NCBI GenBank assembly: GCA_012512605.1
Contig: JAAZDX010000264.1
Span: 1-9,177 of the forward strand
From: Bacillota bacterium
GTDB taxonomy: Bacteria > Bacillota > UBA4882 > UBA10575
Direction: 5' to 3'
DNA length: 9,177 nucleotides
This document shows, one piece after another, positions 1-5,866 of the stretch (positions within the stretch are counted from its first letter, which is position 1; each line of letters begins with the position of its first letter). The position numbers and the translations under genes were made by a program. The notes below the pieces were generated by a model. It made no database searches. It saw only the letters and a list, made by a program, of their open reading frames with translations, and was not told the DNA's origin.

Positions 1-2
1 AA

Positions 3-566
3 GAGGGGTTACAAATCTGCGGTTTCACTCCGGATAAACCCGTCTTACTAGTCATGGGCGGCAGTCTTGGTTCGGTGACCATCAATAAATTAATCCGGGC
101 CATCCTCCCGGATCTCCTTCTCCAATTCCAGGTTGCGCATATCTGCGGCGAGGGCAATATCGATCCCAGTTTGGACGGGTACAAGGGATACAAACAGTTT
201 GCCTTTGTCGGATCGGAACTCCCCCACATCATGGCTGCGGCCGATCTCTGCGTTTCCCGCGCGGGGGCCAATTTCCTCTTTGAACTACTAGCATTGAAAA
301 AACCGCACCTTTTGATCCCGCTACCGAAAAGTTCAAGCCGGGGCGACCAGATTTTAAACGCCCAGTCTTTCAAAGGACAGAACTTCAGTATGGTCTTGTA
401 CGAAGAGGAGATTGATGAGACGCTCCTCAAAAAACAGATCGCCCTGCTTTACCAGAACCGGGAGGACTATATCAAAGCAATGGGCGAAAGTAAACTAACC
501 GATGCGGCCAGCGAGATCATCCGGGTGATCGAAACCACGGCAGTCCGTAAGCCTAGGAAAAAATAA
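3..566 (+). CDS. murG: MurG, C-terminal part (5' end outside the window)
   Basis: MurG transfers GlcNAc from UDP-GlcNAc to lipid I, making lipid II for peptidoglycan on the cytoplasmic face of the membrane. The reading frame is open from base 3 to the TAA at 564-566, giving 187 visible residues, about half of the usual 350-370. The visible part is the UDP-GlcNAc-binding C-terminal domain of a GT-B fold. It has the glycine-rich loop MGGSLGSVTIN near its start, then FVGSELPHIMAAADLCVSRAGAN and the segment SRGDQILNAQSF, both typical of the Bacillus/Clostridium MurG group. The ATG at 54 lies inside the domain and is not the real start. No murB, ftsQ or other division/cell-wall gene follows, so at least this side is not the usual dcw cluster. 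The family call is firm. Whether this is the only MurG of the organism cannot be seen here. Confidence 0.9.
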   Translation, partial: EGLQICGFTPDKPVLLVMGGSLGSVTINKLIRAILPDLLLQFQVAHICGEGNIDPSLDGYKGYKQFAFVGSELPHIMAAADLCVSRAGANFLFELLALKKPHLLIPLPKSSSRGDQILNAQSFKGQNFSMVLYEEEIDETLLKKQIALLYQNREDYIKAMGESKLTDAASEIIRVIETTAVRKPRKK

Positions 567-580
567 GAATTACCTATTAT

Positions 581-607
581 ATTGGCTTGAGTTCCCGGCA
601 ATCCAAT
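581..607 (+). other. Imperfect hairpin between murG and the next gene
   Basis: Arms ATTGGCTTG (581-589) and CAATCCAAT (599-607) pair over 9 positions with one C/T mismatch, around a 9-base loop. The sequence that follows is CTCCTTCC, not a T-run, so this is not a standard intrinsic terminator for murG. It could be an RNA stem in the leader of the downstream gene, or chance. Confidence 0.3.
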
Positions 608-640
608 CTCCTTCCGTCGGCTTCGTCATAGAATGAAGCG

Positions 641-649
641 GGAGGTGAT
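641..649 (+). promoter_or_regulatory. Strong ribosome binding site that fixes the GTG start
   Basis: GGAGGTGAT is nearly perfectly complementary to the 16S rRNA tail and sits just upstream of the GTG at 653. It is the main reason for believing that the small downstream frame is translated and that it begins at GTG. Confidence 0.8.
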
Positions 650-652
650 AAA

Positions 653-1030
653 GTGAGCAGCGCCTGTAGTGTTTTACGTCGGATCGAAGAGGTCTCCCAA
701 GCGGTCGCCGAATTTTTGGGCAATCCGGGAGCCCTTACCCCAGCCGTAGCCGCCGATCTGATTAACCAGATCGAGTTGATCCGTGGTGCCGTAAGATCAT
801 TGCCCTTGGCTTCCGGCCCAAAAAATGATCTCCTCCGTCGGCTGAATCAAGCCCAATTCATTCTCCAGAACGGAACCTTGGGTCTATCGGCAATTGAACG
901 GATCTTATCTGTTTTACAGATTTTGCAGTTGTCCGCCTTCAAACTAAAAAACCGTAAACTCCCGTGCCCACAAGGTTTCGTAACGGTCCATCCTTCAAAC
1001 CGTTTTAACACCATCTGTGCTTGTTGTTAA
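653..1030 (+). CDS. Small hypothetical protein with Cys-rich C-terminus
   Basis: I do not recognise this 125-residue protein. It starts at GTG behind an excellent Shine-Dalgarno sequence and ends 35 bases before a good intrinsic terminator, so it is very probably a real gene with its own transcript end. Residues 1 to about 95 look all-helical, with heptad-like Leu/Ile spacing (RIEEVSQAVAEFL, NQIELIRGAVRSL, AIERILSVLQILQL). There is no signal peptide or clear membrane span. The tail is different in character: it is basic and Cys-containing, with C at about residue 104 and a terminal ICACC, plus one Cys at residue 5. Terminal Cys pairs can bind metal, form disulfides or crosslink, for example in spore-coat proteins, but nothing in the sequence decides between these. 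The neighbours (murG upstream, fumarase convergent) do not suggest a role. Confidence 0.7.
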   Translation: MSSACSVLRRIEEVSQAVAEFLGNPGALTPAVAADLINQIELIRGAVRSLPLASGPKNDLLRRLNQAQFILQNGTLGLSAIERILSVLQILQLSAFKLKNRKLPCPQGFVTVHPSNRFNTICACC

Positions 1031-1064
1031 TCCTTAACCTCCGCCCACTGGCGAAGGAGACTCC

Positions 1065-1088
1065 ACCCCCCGCAATACGGGGGGTTTT
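1065..1088 (+). terminator. Intrinsic terminator of the small hypothetical gene
   Basis: The stem is ACCCCCCG / CGGGGGGT (8 bp) with loop CAATA, followed directly by a short T-run (TTTTAT). Only the plus-strand reading has the T-run, so it serves the gene ending at 1030 rather than the convergent fumarase genes. Confidence 0.85.
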
Positions 1089-1203
1089 ATGCTGTTCGGC
1101 GAAGATAACATGTTTTTCAATCTTCCTAAAAAAAGCCCAAACTAAAGCAATAAACCCAGAGAAAAGCAAGATTCTTGATTCATAGATAGAAAAAGCAGAA
1201 AGG
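1089..1203. other. Convergent intergenic stretch, no gene seen
   Basis: This AT-rich spacer lies between the plus-strand terminator and the 3' end of the fumarase beta gene. Read on the minus strand it has only a weak dyad (CAAG/CTTG around 1166-1178) before CTTTTC. I see no convincing terminator for the fumarase unit. Confidence 0.5.
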
Positions 1204-1761
1204 TTATATAAGGGCCTCTGCCTCCGCACCGTGGGCAAAAAGATCACGGCCTTGGGAATCAATCGCCACGACCAGCGGCATCTTTTCCACCTCTAAACGG
1301 TAGATGGCCTCCGGACCCAAGTCCGGATAGGCGACAAGTTCGGCCTTTTTAACACACTGGGCCAGCAGCGCCGCGGCACCACCGGTCGCCACCAGGTAGG
1401 CTGCTTGGTACCGTTGAATCGCCGTAACGACCGCGTGCGAGCGGGGGCCTTTACCGATCATAACCTTTAAGCCTTTCTTTAATAATAACGAAGTGTAGGC
1501 ATCCATACGGCTACTGGTGGTCGGTCCGCAGGAACCGATGACCTTCCCCGGCGGCGTGGGGCTTGGTCCGACGTAAAAGAGGGCTTGGTTTTCCAGGGCA
1601 AACGGTAACGGTTGTCCTGCTTCCAACCGCGCCACTAACCGTTGGTGGGCAGCATCCCGGGCGGTATAGACGACACCCGATAAAGAGACCAGGTCTCCAC
1701 AGGTCAAACCGGCCAGCTTTTCCGGTTGGACTGGGGCTTGGAGTTCTTTGATCCTAGCCAA
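1204..1761 (-). CDS. Fumarate hydratase class I, beta subunit (C-terminal domain type)
   Basis: This 185-residue protein matches the beta chain of two-subunit class I fumarases / L(+)-tartrate dehydratases, which with the alpha chain catalyse reversible hydration of fumarate to malate. Family motifs visible are ARDAAHQR (34-41), FYVGPSP (62-68), GSCGPTTSSRMD (76-87), the MIGKG loop (101-105), and the C-terminal LGPEAIYRLEVEKMPLVVAI. Length is normal for a separate beta subunit. The start is TTG at 1759-1761: AGGTGA lies 7 bases upstream and overlaps the TGA of the alpha gene, so the subunits are probably translationally coupled. It ends with TAA. The sequence cannot by itself exclude tartrate dehydratase (TtdB-like). 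Fumarase is the more common role in anaerobes with no tartrate genes nearby. Confidence 0.9.
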   Translation of the reverse strand: MARIKELQAPVQPEKLAGLTCGDLVSLSGVVYTARDAAHQRLVARLEAGQPLPFALENQALFYVGPSPTPPGKVIGSCGPTTSSRMDAYTSLLLKKGLKVMIGKGPRSHAVVTAIQRYQAAYLVATGGAAALLAQCVKKAELVAYPDLGPEAIYRLEVEKMPLVVAIDSQGRDLFAHGAEAEALI

Positions 1762-1768
1762 AGGTTTC

Positions 1769-1775
1769 TCACCTC
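1769..1775 (-). promoter_or_regulatory. Ribosome binding site overlapping the alpha stop codon
   Basis: On the minus strand GAGGTGA spans this site. Its first bases are shared with the TGA stop of the alpha subunit (1774-1776), and it lies 7 bases before the TTG start of the beta subunit. This supports both the TTG start and coupled synthesis of the two chains. Confidence 0.75.
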
Positions 1776-2613
1776 ACAAAATTGCGCTCCGGTGGCGGGC
1801 GACATGACACTGAAGGTTCACCGCCACCGGAAGGGCGGCGATATGGGTGGGAAAGGTCTCGATCTGAACCGCGAGGGCCGTCACTTTTCCACCCAAGCCC
1901 TGCGGTCCGATGCCGGTTTGGTTGATCAAAACCAGCAGTTCCTTTTCGAGGGCGGCGACCACCGGATCGGAACTATAAGTCCCGGCCGGTCGGATAAGGG
2001 CCTTTTTCGCCAGTAAAGCCGCCTTTTCCATCGTCCCGCCGATCCCAACCCCGACAATCAACGGCGGACAGGCACGGCCGCCCGCCGCCGTCACCGTCTC
2101 CAGGACAAAGCGCTTTATGCCTTCGGTCCCGTCGGCCGGTTCCAGCATCTTTAAACGGCTCATGTTTTCACTACCGGCCCCCTTGGGTGCGACGGTAACC
2201 TTGAGGCGATCCCCCGCCACGATCCGGGTGTGGATTACCGCTGGCGTGTTATCTTGGGTGTTGACCCGGGTCAACGGCGAAAGCACCGACTTCCGGAGAT
2301 AGCCTTCCTGATAGCCCCGGCGGACCCCCGCATTGACTGCTTCCTCCAATTCCCCACCGGTCAGATGTAGATCTTGGCCGATTTCCAGAAAAACCACGCA
2401 GATCCCGGTGTCCTGGCAAATGGGCAGTTCTTCCCGGGCCGCCACCGCTAAGTTCTCCAGCACTTGGTCCAGGATGAAACAGCCGAAATCCGACTCTTCT
2501 TCGTTCCGGGCTTTTTCCAGTAAAGCACGGACATCCGCGCTCAGTTCACGACAGGCTTCAACACATAACCGTGCTACCGTCTCCGTGACCAGTCCCACAT
2601 TGAGCTCCCGCAT
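1774..2613 (-). CDS. Fumarate hydratase class I, alpha subunit ([4Fe-4S] domain)
   Basis: This 279-residue chain is the iron-sulfur catalytic half of a two-subunit class I fumarase / tartrate dehydratase. The three cysteines expected to hold the [4Fe-4S] cluster are visible: C66 in PICQDTG, C182 in GGRACPPLIVGVGIGG, and C269 in NLQCHVARH. The substrate-side motif KGAGSEN is at 144-150. In this family one iron of the cluster is open to substrate, which makes the enzyme oxygen-sensitive, in keeping with an anaerobic lifestyle. The ATG at 2611-2613 is preceded by a G-rich Shine-Dalgarno (GGGGGGATG). It sits 12 bases before the beta gene in the same direction. Upstream, a terminator hairpin and a tRNA gene leave little room for a private promoter. 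Tartrate dehydratase remains an alternative. Confidence 0.92.
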   Translation of the reverse strand: MRELNVGLVTETVARLCVEACRELSADVRALLEKARNEEESDFGCFILDQVLENLAVAAREELPICQDTGICVVFLEIGQDLHLTGGELEEAVNAGVRRGYQEGYLRKSVLSPLTRVNTQDNTPAVIHTRIVAGDRLKVTVAPKGAGSENMSRLKMLEPADGTEGIKRFVLETVTAAGGRACPPLIVGVGIGGTMEKAALLAKKALIRPAGTYSSDPVVAALEKELLVLINQTGIGPQGLGGKVTALAVQIETFPTHIAALPVAVNLQCHVARHRSAIL

Positions 2614-2640
2614 GACCCATCCCCCCGTAATTCAAAACAA

Positions 2641-2680
2641 AAATAAAAAAACTGCATCGGTACCACCGGTACTTCTGCAG
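2641..2680 (-). terminator. Intrinsic terminator behind tRNA-Leu
   Basis: Read on the minus strand, CTGCA...TGCAG closes an outer stem and GTACC...GGTAC an inner stem, separated by a symmetric 3x3 internal loop, with a 3-base loop GGT. A run of seven T (2651 to 2645) follows, then A and more T. It lies 13 bases after the tRNA 3' end and only about 27 bases before the start of the fumarase alpha gene. Confidence 0.85.
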
Positions 2681-2693
2681 TGTGTTTTTCTTA

Positions 2694-2776
2694 TGGTGCC
2701 CAGGACCGGACTTGAACCGGTACGGTTGCCCATACGCCCCTCAAACGTACGCGTCTGCCAGTTCAGCCACCTGGGC
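2694..2776 (-). tRNA. tRNA-Leu, anticodon GAG
   Basis: This is an 83-base class II tRNA with encoded CCA. The acceptor arms GCCCAGG and CCTGGGC are perfectly complementary, followed by discriminator A and CCA (CCA at 2694-2696). The T arm is ACCGG-TTCAAGT-CCGGT. The anticodon arm is TACGT-TTGAGGG-GCGTA, giving anticodon GAG, which reads CUC and CUU leucine codons. The D-arm region GGCTGAACTGGCAGAC and the short extra arm (TGGGCAACCG) are typical of bacterial tRNA-Leu. It has its own consensus promoter and terminator. Confidence 0.96.
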
Positions 2777-2792
2777 ACGTTCAGCAAAACTT

Positions 2793-2821
2793 ATTATACA
2801 ACCTTTAGTTGTGATTGTCAA
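2793..2821 (-). promoter_or_regulatory. Consensus sigma-A/sigma-70 promoter of tRNA-Leu
   Basis: On the minus strand a perfect -35 box TTGACA (2816-2821) and a perfect -10 box TATAAT (2793-2798) are separated by exactly 17 bases. The predicted transcription start is about 10 bases before the mature tRNA 5' end. A promoter of this strength fits a stable-RNA gene. It is also the only clear promoter upstream of the fumarase genes. Confidence 0.93.
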
Positions 2822-3132
2822 GCCTGTGTCTAGTTTTGATTAACGTCCTGTAATCGCCCTTAATTGCAAAAGTAACTTCCACCATAATCAGTCCGCTCCT
2901 GCAAAAAGCAAAGTTTCCTTACCACATATGTGTAAGCCACTCTGATGAGATTATGGTAGATAAACGTACCCTCTACAATTAGCCAAAAAATATTACACCC
3001 AACATTTTCACCTTGAAAAGCAGGAATAAGATGGTTGATCCACGAATATAATAAATTACTTTTAAAAAGTTTTTTATTAACATTGATGAAACCTTCTTCG
3101 TATTGCAAGTACAAGTGAATCGAGGTTAGGTA
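2822..3132. other. AT-rich divergent intergenic region with inverted repeats
   Basis: No credible gene lies in this 311-base gap between the tRNA promoter and xylR. An 84-codon minus-strand frame is open but starts at TTG with no ribosome binding site and has unremarkable, low-complexity content. Visible structure: ACCATAATC (2881-2889) is exactly inverted as GATTATGGT (2949-2957), and between them CTTAC-C-ACATATGT-GTAAG (2918-2936) is a dyad with a single bulged C. A perfect TATAAT is at 3047-3052 on the plus strand, but no -35 box is found at normal spacing. The xylR promoter and operator most likely lie here but cannot be fixed by eye. Confidence 0.5.
2918..2936. promoter_or_regulatory. 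Dyad with one bulged base, possible operator
   Basis: CTTAC + C + ACATATGT + GTAAG would be a perfect 18-base palindrome if one C were removed. It lies about 197 bases before the xylR start and about 100 bases upstream of the tRNA-Leu promoter, and is enclosed by a longer inverted repeat. The regulator is unknown; autoregulation by the neighbouring ROK protein is only a guess. Confidence 0.3.
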
Positions 3133-4293
3133 ATGTTCAAAAAAGCAATTAATCAGGAACTAATGCGGAACAACAATAAAGCGCAAATCCTTCGCTGTGT
3201 CAAAGCAAAGCAGGTGGTATCCAAGCGCGAACTCACTGAGGAGCTTGGTTTAAGTACCACGACCGTCTCGACTTTCATCCGCGAACTGGAGGAGGAAAAT
3301 TTAATCCAAAACAGCGGAGTTGCCCGTTCAACCGGTGGAAGGAGATCTCTTCTCTATCAGTTAAAGCCGGATTATTGTTATACTTTAGGACTTGACTTAA
3401 AGGTCGACCGGGTCGTGGGTGTTCTCCTTGATTTCAAAGGCGATATAAAGGCGGAAAAAGAGGTTACCTTTCTGGAGCGGGATGAGTGGAAGGTTATCCC
3501 CCTGCTTAAAACCTTTATCCATAATTTATTGGCCGAGTATGAAATCGCTTGGTCCAAGCGTGGTGGGAGCGGAATTGGTATTCCCGGCGTCGTGAACAAT
3601 GAGGCGGAGAGCAGCGATTTTGCTCCGAATTTAGGGTGGAAAAACGTGGATTTACCAGCAATGCTTGCTTTAGATAAACCGATCTATCTTGAAAATGAAG
3701 CCAATGCCGGAGCTTTAGGCGAAGTCGTTTTTGGCTTAGGCAAAAACGTCGGCCATCTGGCTTATATCTCGGTCGGCATGGGAATTGGTTGTGGTTTAAT
3801 CATCGACCACAAATTGTTCTCCGGCCATCTCCGCAATGCGGGTGAATTTGGGCATATGACGGTTGAACCGGAGGGTTTTCCTTGTCGGTGCGGGAACAGA
3901 GGCTGCTGGGAAGTTTACGCCTCCAATTCGGCCACCCTCCGTATGTATGCTGAAGCAACCAATAATGAACAGATTACTTTCCCGGAATTTCTCCGCAAGT
4001 GTCAGGAAAACGACTACCATGCAACTGAAGTCCTCCGGACGGTAACCAAATATCTCGGTCTGGGCATCGCTAGCGTGATCAACGCCTTGAACCCCGAGAT
4101 GGTGGTCATCGGGGGTGAAATAACCAACGTAAAATCGTTAATTTTCAATTCATTACTTAAGGAAATAAAAGAGCGGACCCTGGAAAAATCCTTTTCTGGT
4201 GTCCGCCTGGACTTCTCCCAGCTGGGAAACAGGGCAGCCGCACTCGGGATGGGAACAATCGTCCTTGAGAAGATCATCAACGCGCTGTCCTAA
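3133..4293 (+). CDS. xylR: ROK-family transcriptional repressor, XylR-like
   Basis: This 386-residue protein has the ROK-repressor layout: an N-terminal winged helix-turn-helix (about 15-75, with VSKRELTEELGLSTTTVSTF as the core) followed by a sugar-kinase-like ROK domain. The ROK domain shows the first glycine segment (TLGLDLKVDRVVGVLLD, 84-100), GIGIPGVV (147-154), LENEANAGALGE (186-197), SVGMGIGCGLI (213-223), and the zinc site EFGH (238-241) with CRCGNRGCWE (251-260), giving ligands H241, C251, C253 and C258. The ENE of LENEAN stands where sugar-kinase members of the family have a catalytic Asp (END), so a regulator without kinase activity is expected. It begins at ATG with GAGG 7 bases upstream and lies 59-68 bases before xylulokinase in the same direction. 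By family and context it should bind DNA without xylose and release it when xylose is present; the ligand is inferred. Confidence 0.88.
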   Translation: MFKKAINQELMRNNNKAQILRCVKAKQVVSKRELTEELGLSTTTVSTFIRELEEENLIQNSGVARSTGGRRSLLYQLKPDYCYTLGLDLKVDRVVGVLLDFKGDIKAEKEVTFLERDEWKVIPLLKTFIHNLLAEYEIAWSKRGGSGIGIPGVVNNEAESSDFAPNLGWKNVDLPAMLALDKPIYLENEANAGALGEVVFGLGKNVGHLAYISVGMGIGCGLIIDHKLFSGHLRNAGEFGHMTVEPEGFPCRCGNRGCWEVYASNSATLRMYAEATNNEQITFPEFLRKCQENDYHATEVLRTVTKYLGLGIASVINALNPEMVVIGGEITNVKSLIFNSLLKEIKERTLEKSFSGVRLDFSQLGNRAAALGMGTIVLEKIINALS

Positions 4294-4347
4294 ACAGCGG
4301 AAAGTGGGGTGATTACGGGGTTTAAAACAGTTAGTCAAAATTACAAT

Positions 4348-4352
4348 AAAGG
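4348..4352 (+). promoter_or_regulatory. Ribosome binding site that chooses the second ATG of xylB
   Basis: AAAGG ends immediately before the ATG at 4353, leaving no spacer for that codon, but lies 9 bases before the in-frame ATG at 4362. The latter is therefore the likely start, and the protein then begins MAYLLGYDLG, as expected for the kinase fold. Confidence 0.65.
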
Positions 4353-4361
4353 ATGGTGAAA

Positions 4362-5852
4362 ATGGCATATTTATTAGGGTATGATCTAGGAAGCTCCTCA
4401 ATCAAAGCTTCCCTGCTAGCAGCCGAAGGTCGGCTGGTGGCTTCTGCGGTTTCCCCCCAAACCGAACTCACCATCGACGCCCCCCGACCGGACTGGGCGG
4501 AACAGCACCCGGAAACCTGGTGGAAACATGTGCAAGAAGCAACAGCCATGTTACTGGCGAAAGCCGCGGTCAATCCGGAAGATATTAAGGCGATCGGGAT
4601 CTCCTACCAGATGCACGGGCTAGTCCTGGTGGACAAGGCCGGTCAAGTCTTGCGCCCGGCGATTATCTGGTGTGATAGCAGAGCTGCCGGCATTGGTGAC
4701 CAAGCGTTCCACACCCTCGGGGAAGACCTGTGCTTATCCCGCTTCCTAAATTCACCGGGGAACTTTACCGCTTCCAAATTAAAGTGGGTAAAAGATAACG
4801 AACCGGAGATTTACCAAAAAATTTACAAAATGATGCTCCCTGGGGATTACCTGGCCATGAAGTTAACCGGGGAGATCAAGACAACCCCTTCCGGCCTCTC
4901 CGAAGGTATCCTCTGGGATTACCAGGAGCAAAAGCTTGCCAAACTGCTCCTCGACCATTACGGCATTGACGAGGCACTAATTCCGGAGGTAGTTCCGACT
5001 TTTGCGCCACAAGGAGAACTAACAAAGGCAGCCGCGGACGCCTTAGGTTTGAAGCCAGGAACATTAGTGGCCTACCGCGCCGGAGACCAACCGAATAATG
5101 CCTTTTCTCTCAATGTCATGAACCCGGGTGAAGTGGCGGCAAACGCCGGTACAAGCGGGGTTGTTTATGGGGTCGGCGCCAAACCCGAATACGACCAAAA
5201 ATCAAGAGTAAACACTTTCTTACACGTTAACCACTCTCCGGAGAACCCGCGTTATGGGATTCTCCTCTGTCTGAATGGAACAGGCATTCTCAACCGCTGG
5301 TTGAAGAAGAATCTGATGCAAGATCAGATCTCCTATGAAGAAATGAACCGCTTAGCAGCGGAAGTTCCCCCGGGCGCGGAAGGCTTGATGATCTTCCCCT
5401 ATGGCAATGGTGCGGAACGGACCCTGGAAAACAAACCAATCAACGCCTCCATCCGCGGCTTGAATTTCAATCTCCATCATAGTAGCCATCTGCTGAGAGC
5501 GGGCCAAGAAGGAATCGTCTTTGCCTTAAATTACGGTTTAAACATTATGAAGACCATGGGCGTCCAGACCAATCTGGTCCGGGCAGGCCAGGCCAATATG
5601 TTCTTAAGCCCTCTGTTCTGCGAAGTCTTTGCCACGGTCACCGGAGCCCGGGTCGAACTCTACAATACCGATGGAGCGCAGGGAGCCGCCCGTGGCGCTG
5701 GGCTAGGTGCCGGGATCTATTCCGATCCACAAGCGGCTTTCGCTGGCCTCCAATCCCAAAAAATTACCGAACCCAATCCAAAGCTCACTCCCATCTACCA
5801 AGAACTCTATGAACAATGGGCGAGTGTCTTAGCTGCGGAGTTGGGAGAATAA
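4362..5852 (+). CDS. xylB: Xylulokinase (FGGY family)
   Basis: This enzyme phosphorylates D-xylulose with ATP to xylulose 5-phosphate in the cytosol. Taking the ATG at 4362, it is 496 residues, a normal FGGY length. Domain I opens with GYDLGSSSIK (6-15), the ATP phosphate loop. QMHGLVLVD (83-91) and IIWCDSRA (101-108) are typical of xylulokinases. RAGDQPNNAF (239-248) carries D242, the likely catalytic base. NAGTSGVVYG (261-270) is the second ATP-binding segment. The C-terminal signature is RAGQANMFLSPLFCE (407-421), in place of the GGGAKSPxW seen in the E. coli enzyme, followed by NTDGAQGAARGAGLGAGIY. From memory, this variant is shared with Bacteroides-type xylulokinases. It follows xylR and is followed 14 bases later by the isomerase, forming a probable operon. 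Substrate is inferred from family and neighbours. Confidence 0.92.
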   Translation: MAYLLGYDLGSSSIKASLLAAEGRLVASAVSPQTELTIDAPRPDWAEQHPETWWKHVQEATAMLLAKAAVNPEDIKAIGISYQMHGLVLVDKAGQVLRPAIIWCDSRAAGIGDQAFHTLGEDLCLSRFLNSPGNFTASKLKWVKDNEPEIYQKIYKMMLPGDYLAMKLTGEIKTTPSGLSEGILWDYQEQKLAKLLLDHYGIDEALIPEVVPTFAPQGELTKAAADALGLKPGTLVAYRAGDQPNNAFSLNVMNPGEVAANAGTSGVVYGVGAKPEYDQKSRVNTFLHVNHSPENPRYGILLCLNGTGILNRWLKKNLMQDQISYEEMNRLAAEVPPGAEGLMIFPYGNGAERTLENKPINASIRGLNFNLHHSSHLLRAGQEGIVFALNYGLNIMKTMGVQTNLVRAGQANMFLSPLFCEVFATVTGARVELYNTDGAQGAARGAGLGAGIYSDPQAAFAGLQSQKITEPNPKLTPIYQELYEQWASVLAAELGE

Positions 5853-5866
5853 AGGAGCGTGCTGAA

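Noticed and set aside
2665..2723. The octamer shared by the tRNA-Leu T arm and its terminator as an integration (att) site
   Set aside because: Only 8 bases and partly self-complementary, with no integrase or mobile genes nearby.
1774..2833. Several plus-strand open frames opposite the fumarase genes and tRNA
   Set aside because: They are antisense shadows of clearly identified genes, with no ribosome binding sites or domains.
3047..3052. Perfect TATAAT upstream of xylR
   Set aside because: No TTGACA-like box within 15-19 bases upstream and no extended -10, so I do not call it a promoter. It may be chance in AT-rich DNA.
2860..3114. An 84-codon minus-strand open frame in the gap before xylR
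   Set aside because: It starts at TTG with no ribosome binding site, lies in AT-rich sequence, overlaps the inverted repeats and has no recognisable domain.
4342..4347. TACAAT before xylB as a possible -10 box
   Set aside because: No acceptable -35 at normal spacing, and a start from it would fall at about 4354, after the xylB ribosome binding site.
5816..5866. An upstream in-frame ATG that would add 17 residues to the isomerase
   Set aside because: It lies inside xylB, has no ribosome binding site, and the extra residues are not family-like. The ATG at 5867 has AAAGGAG at good spacing.
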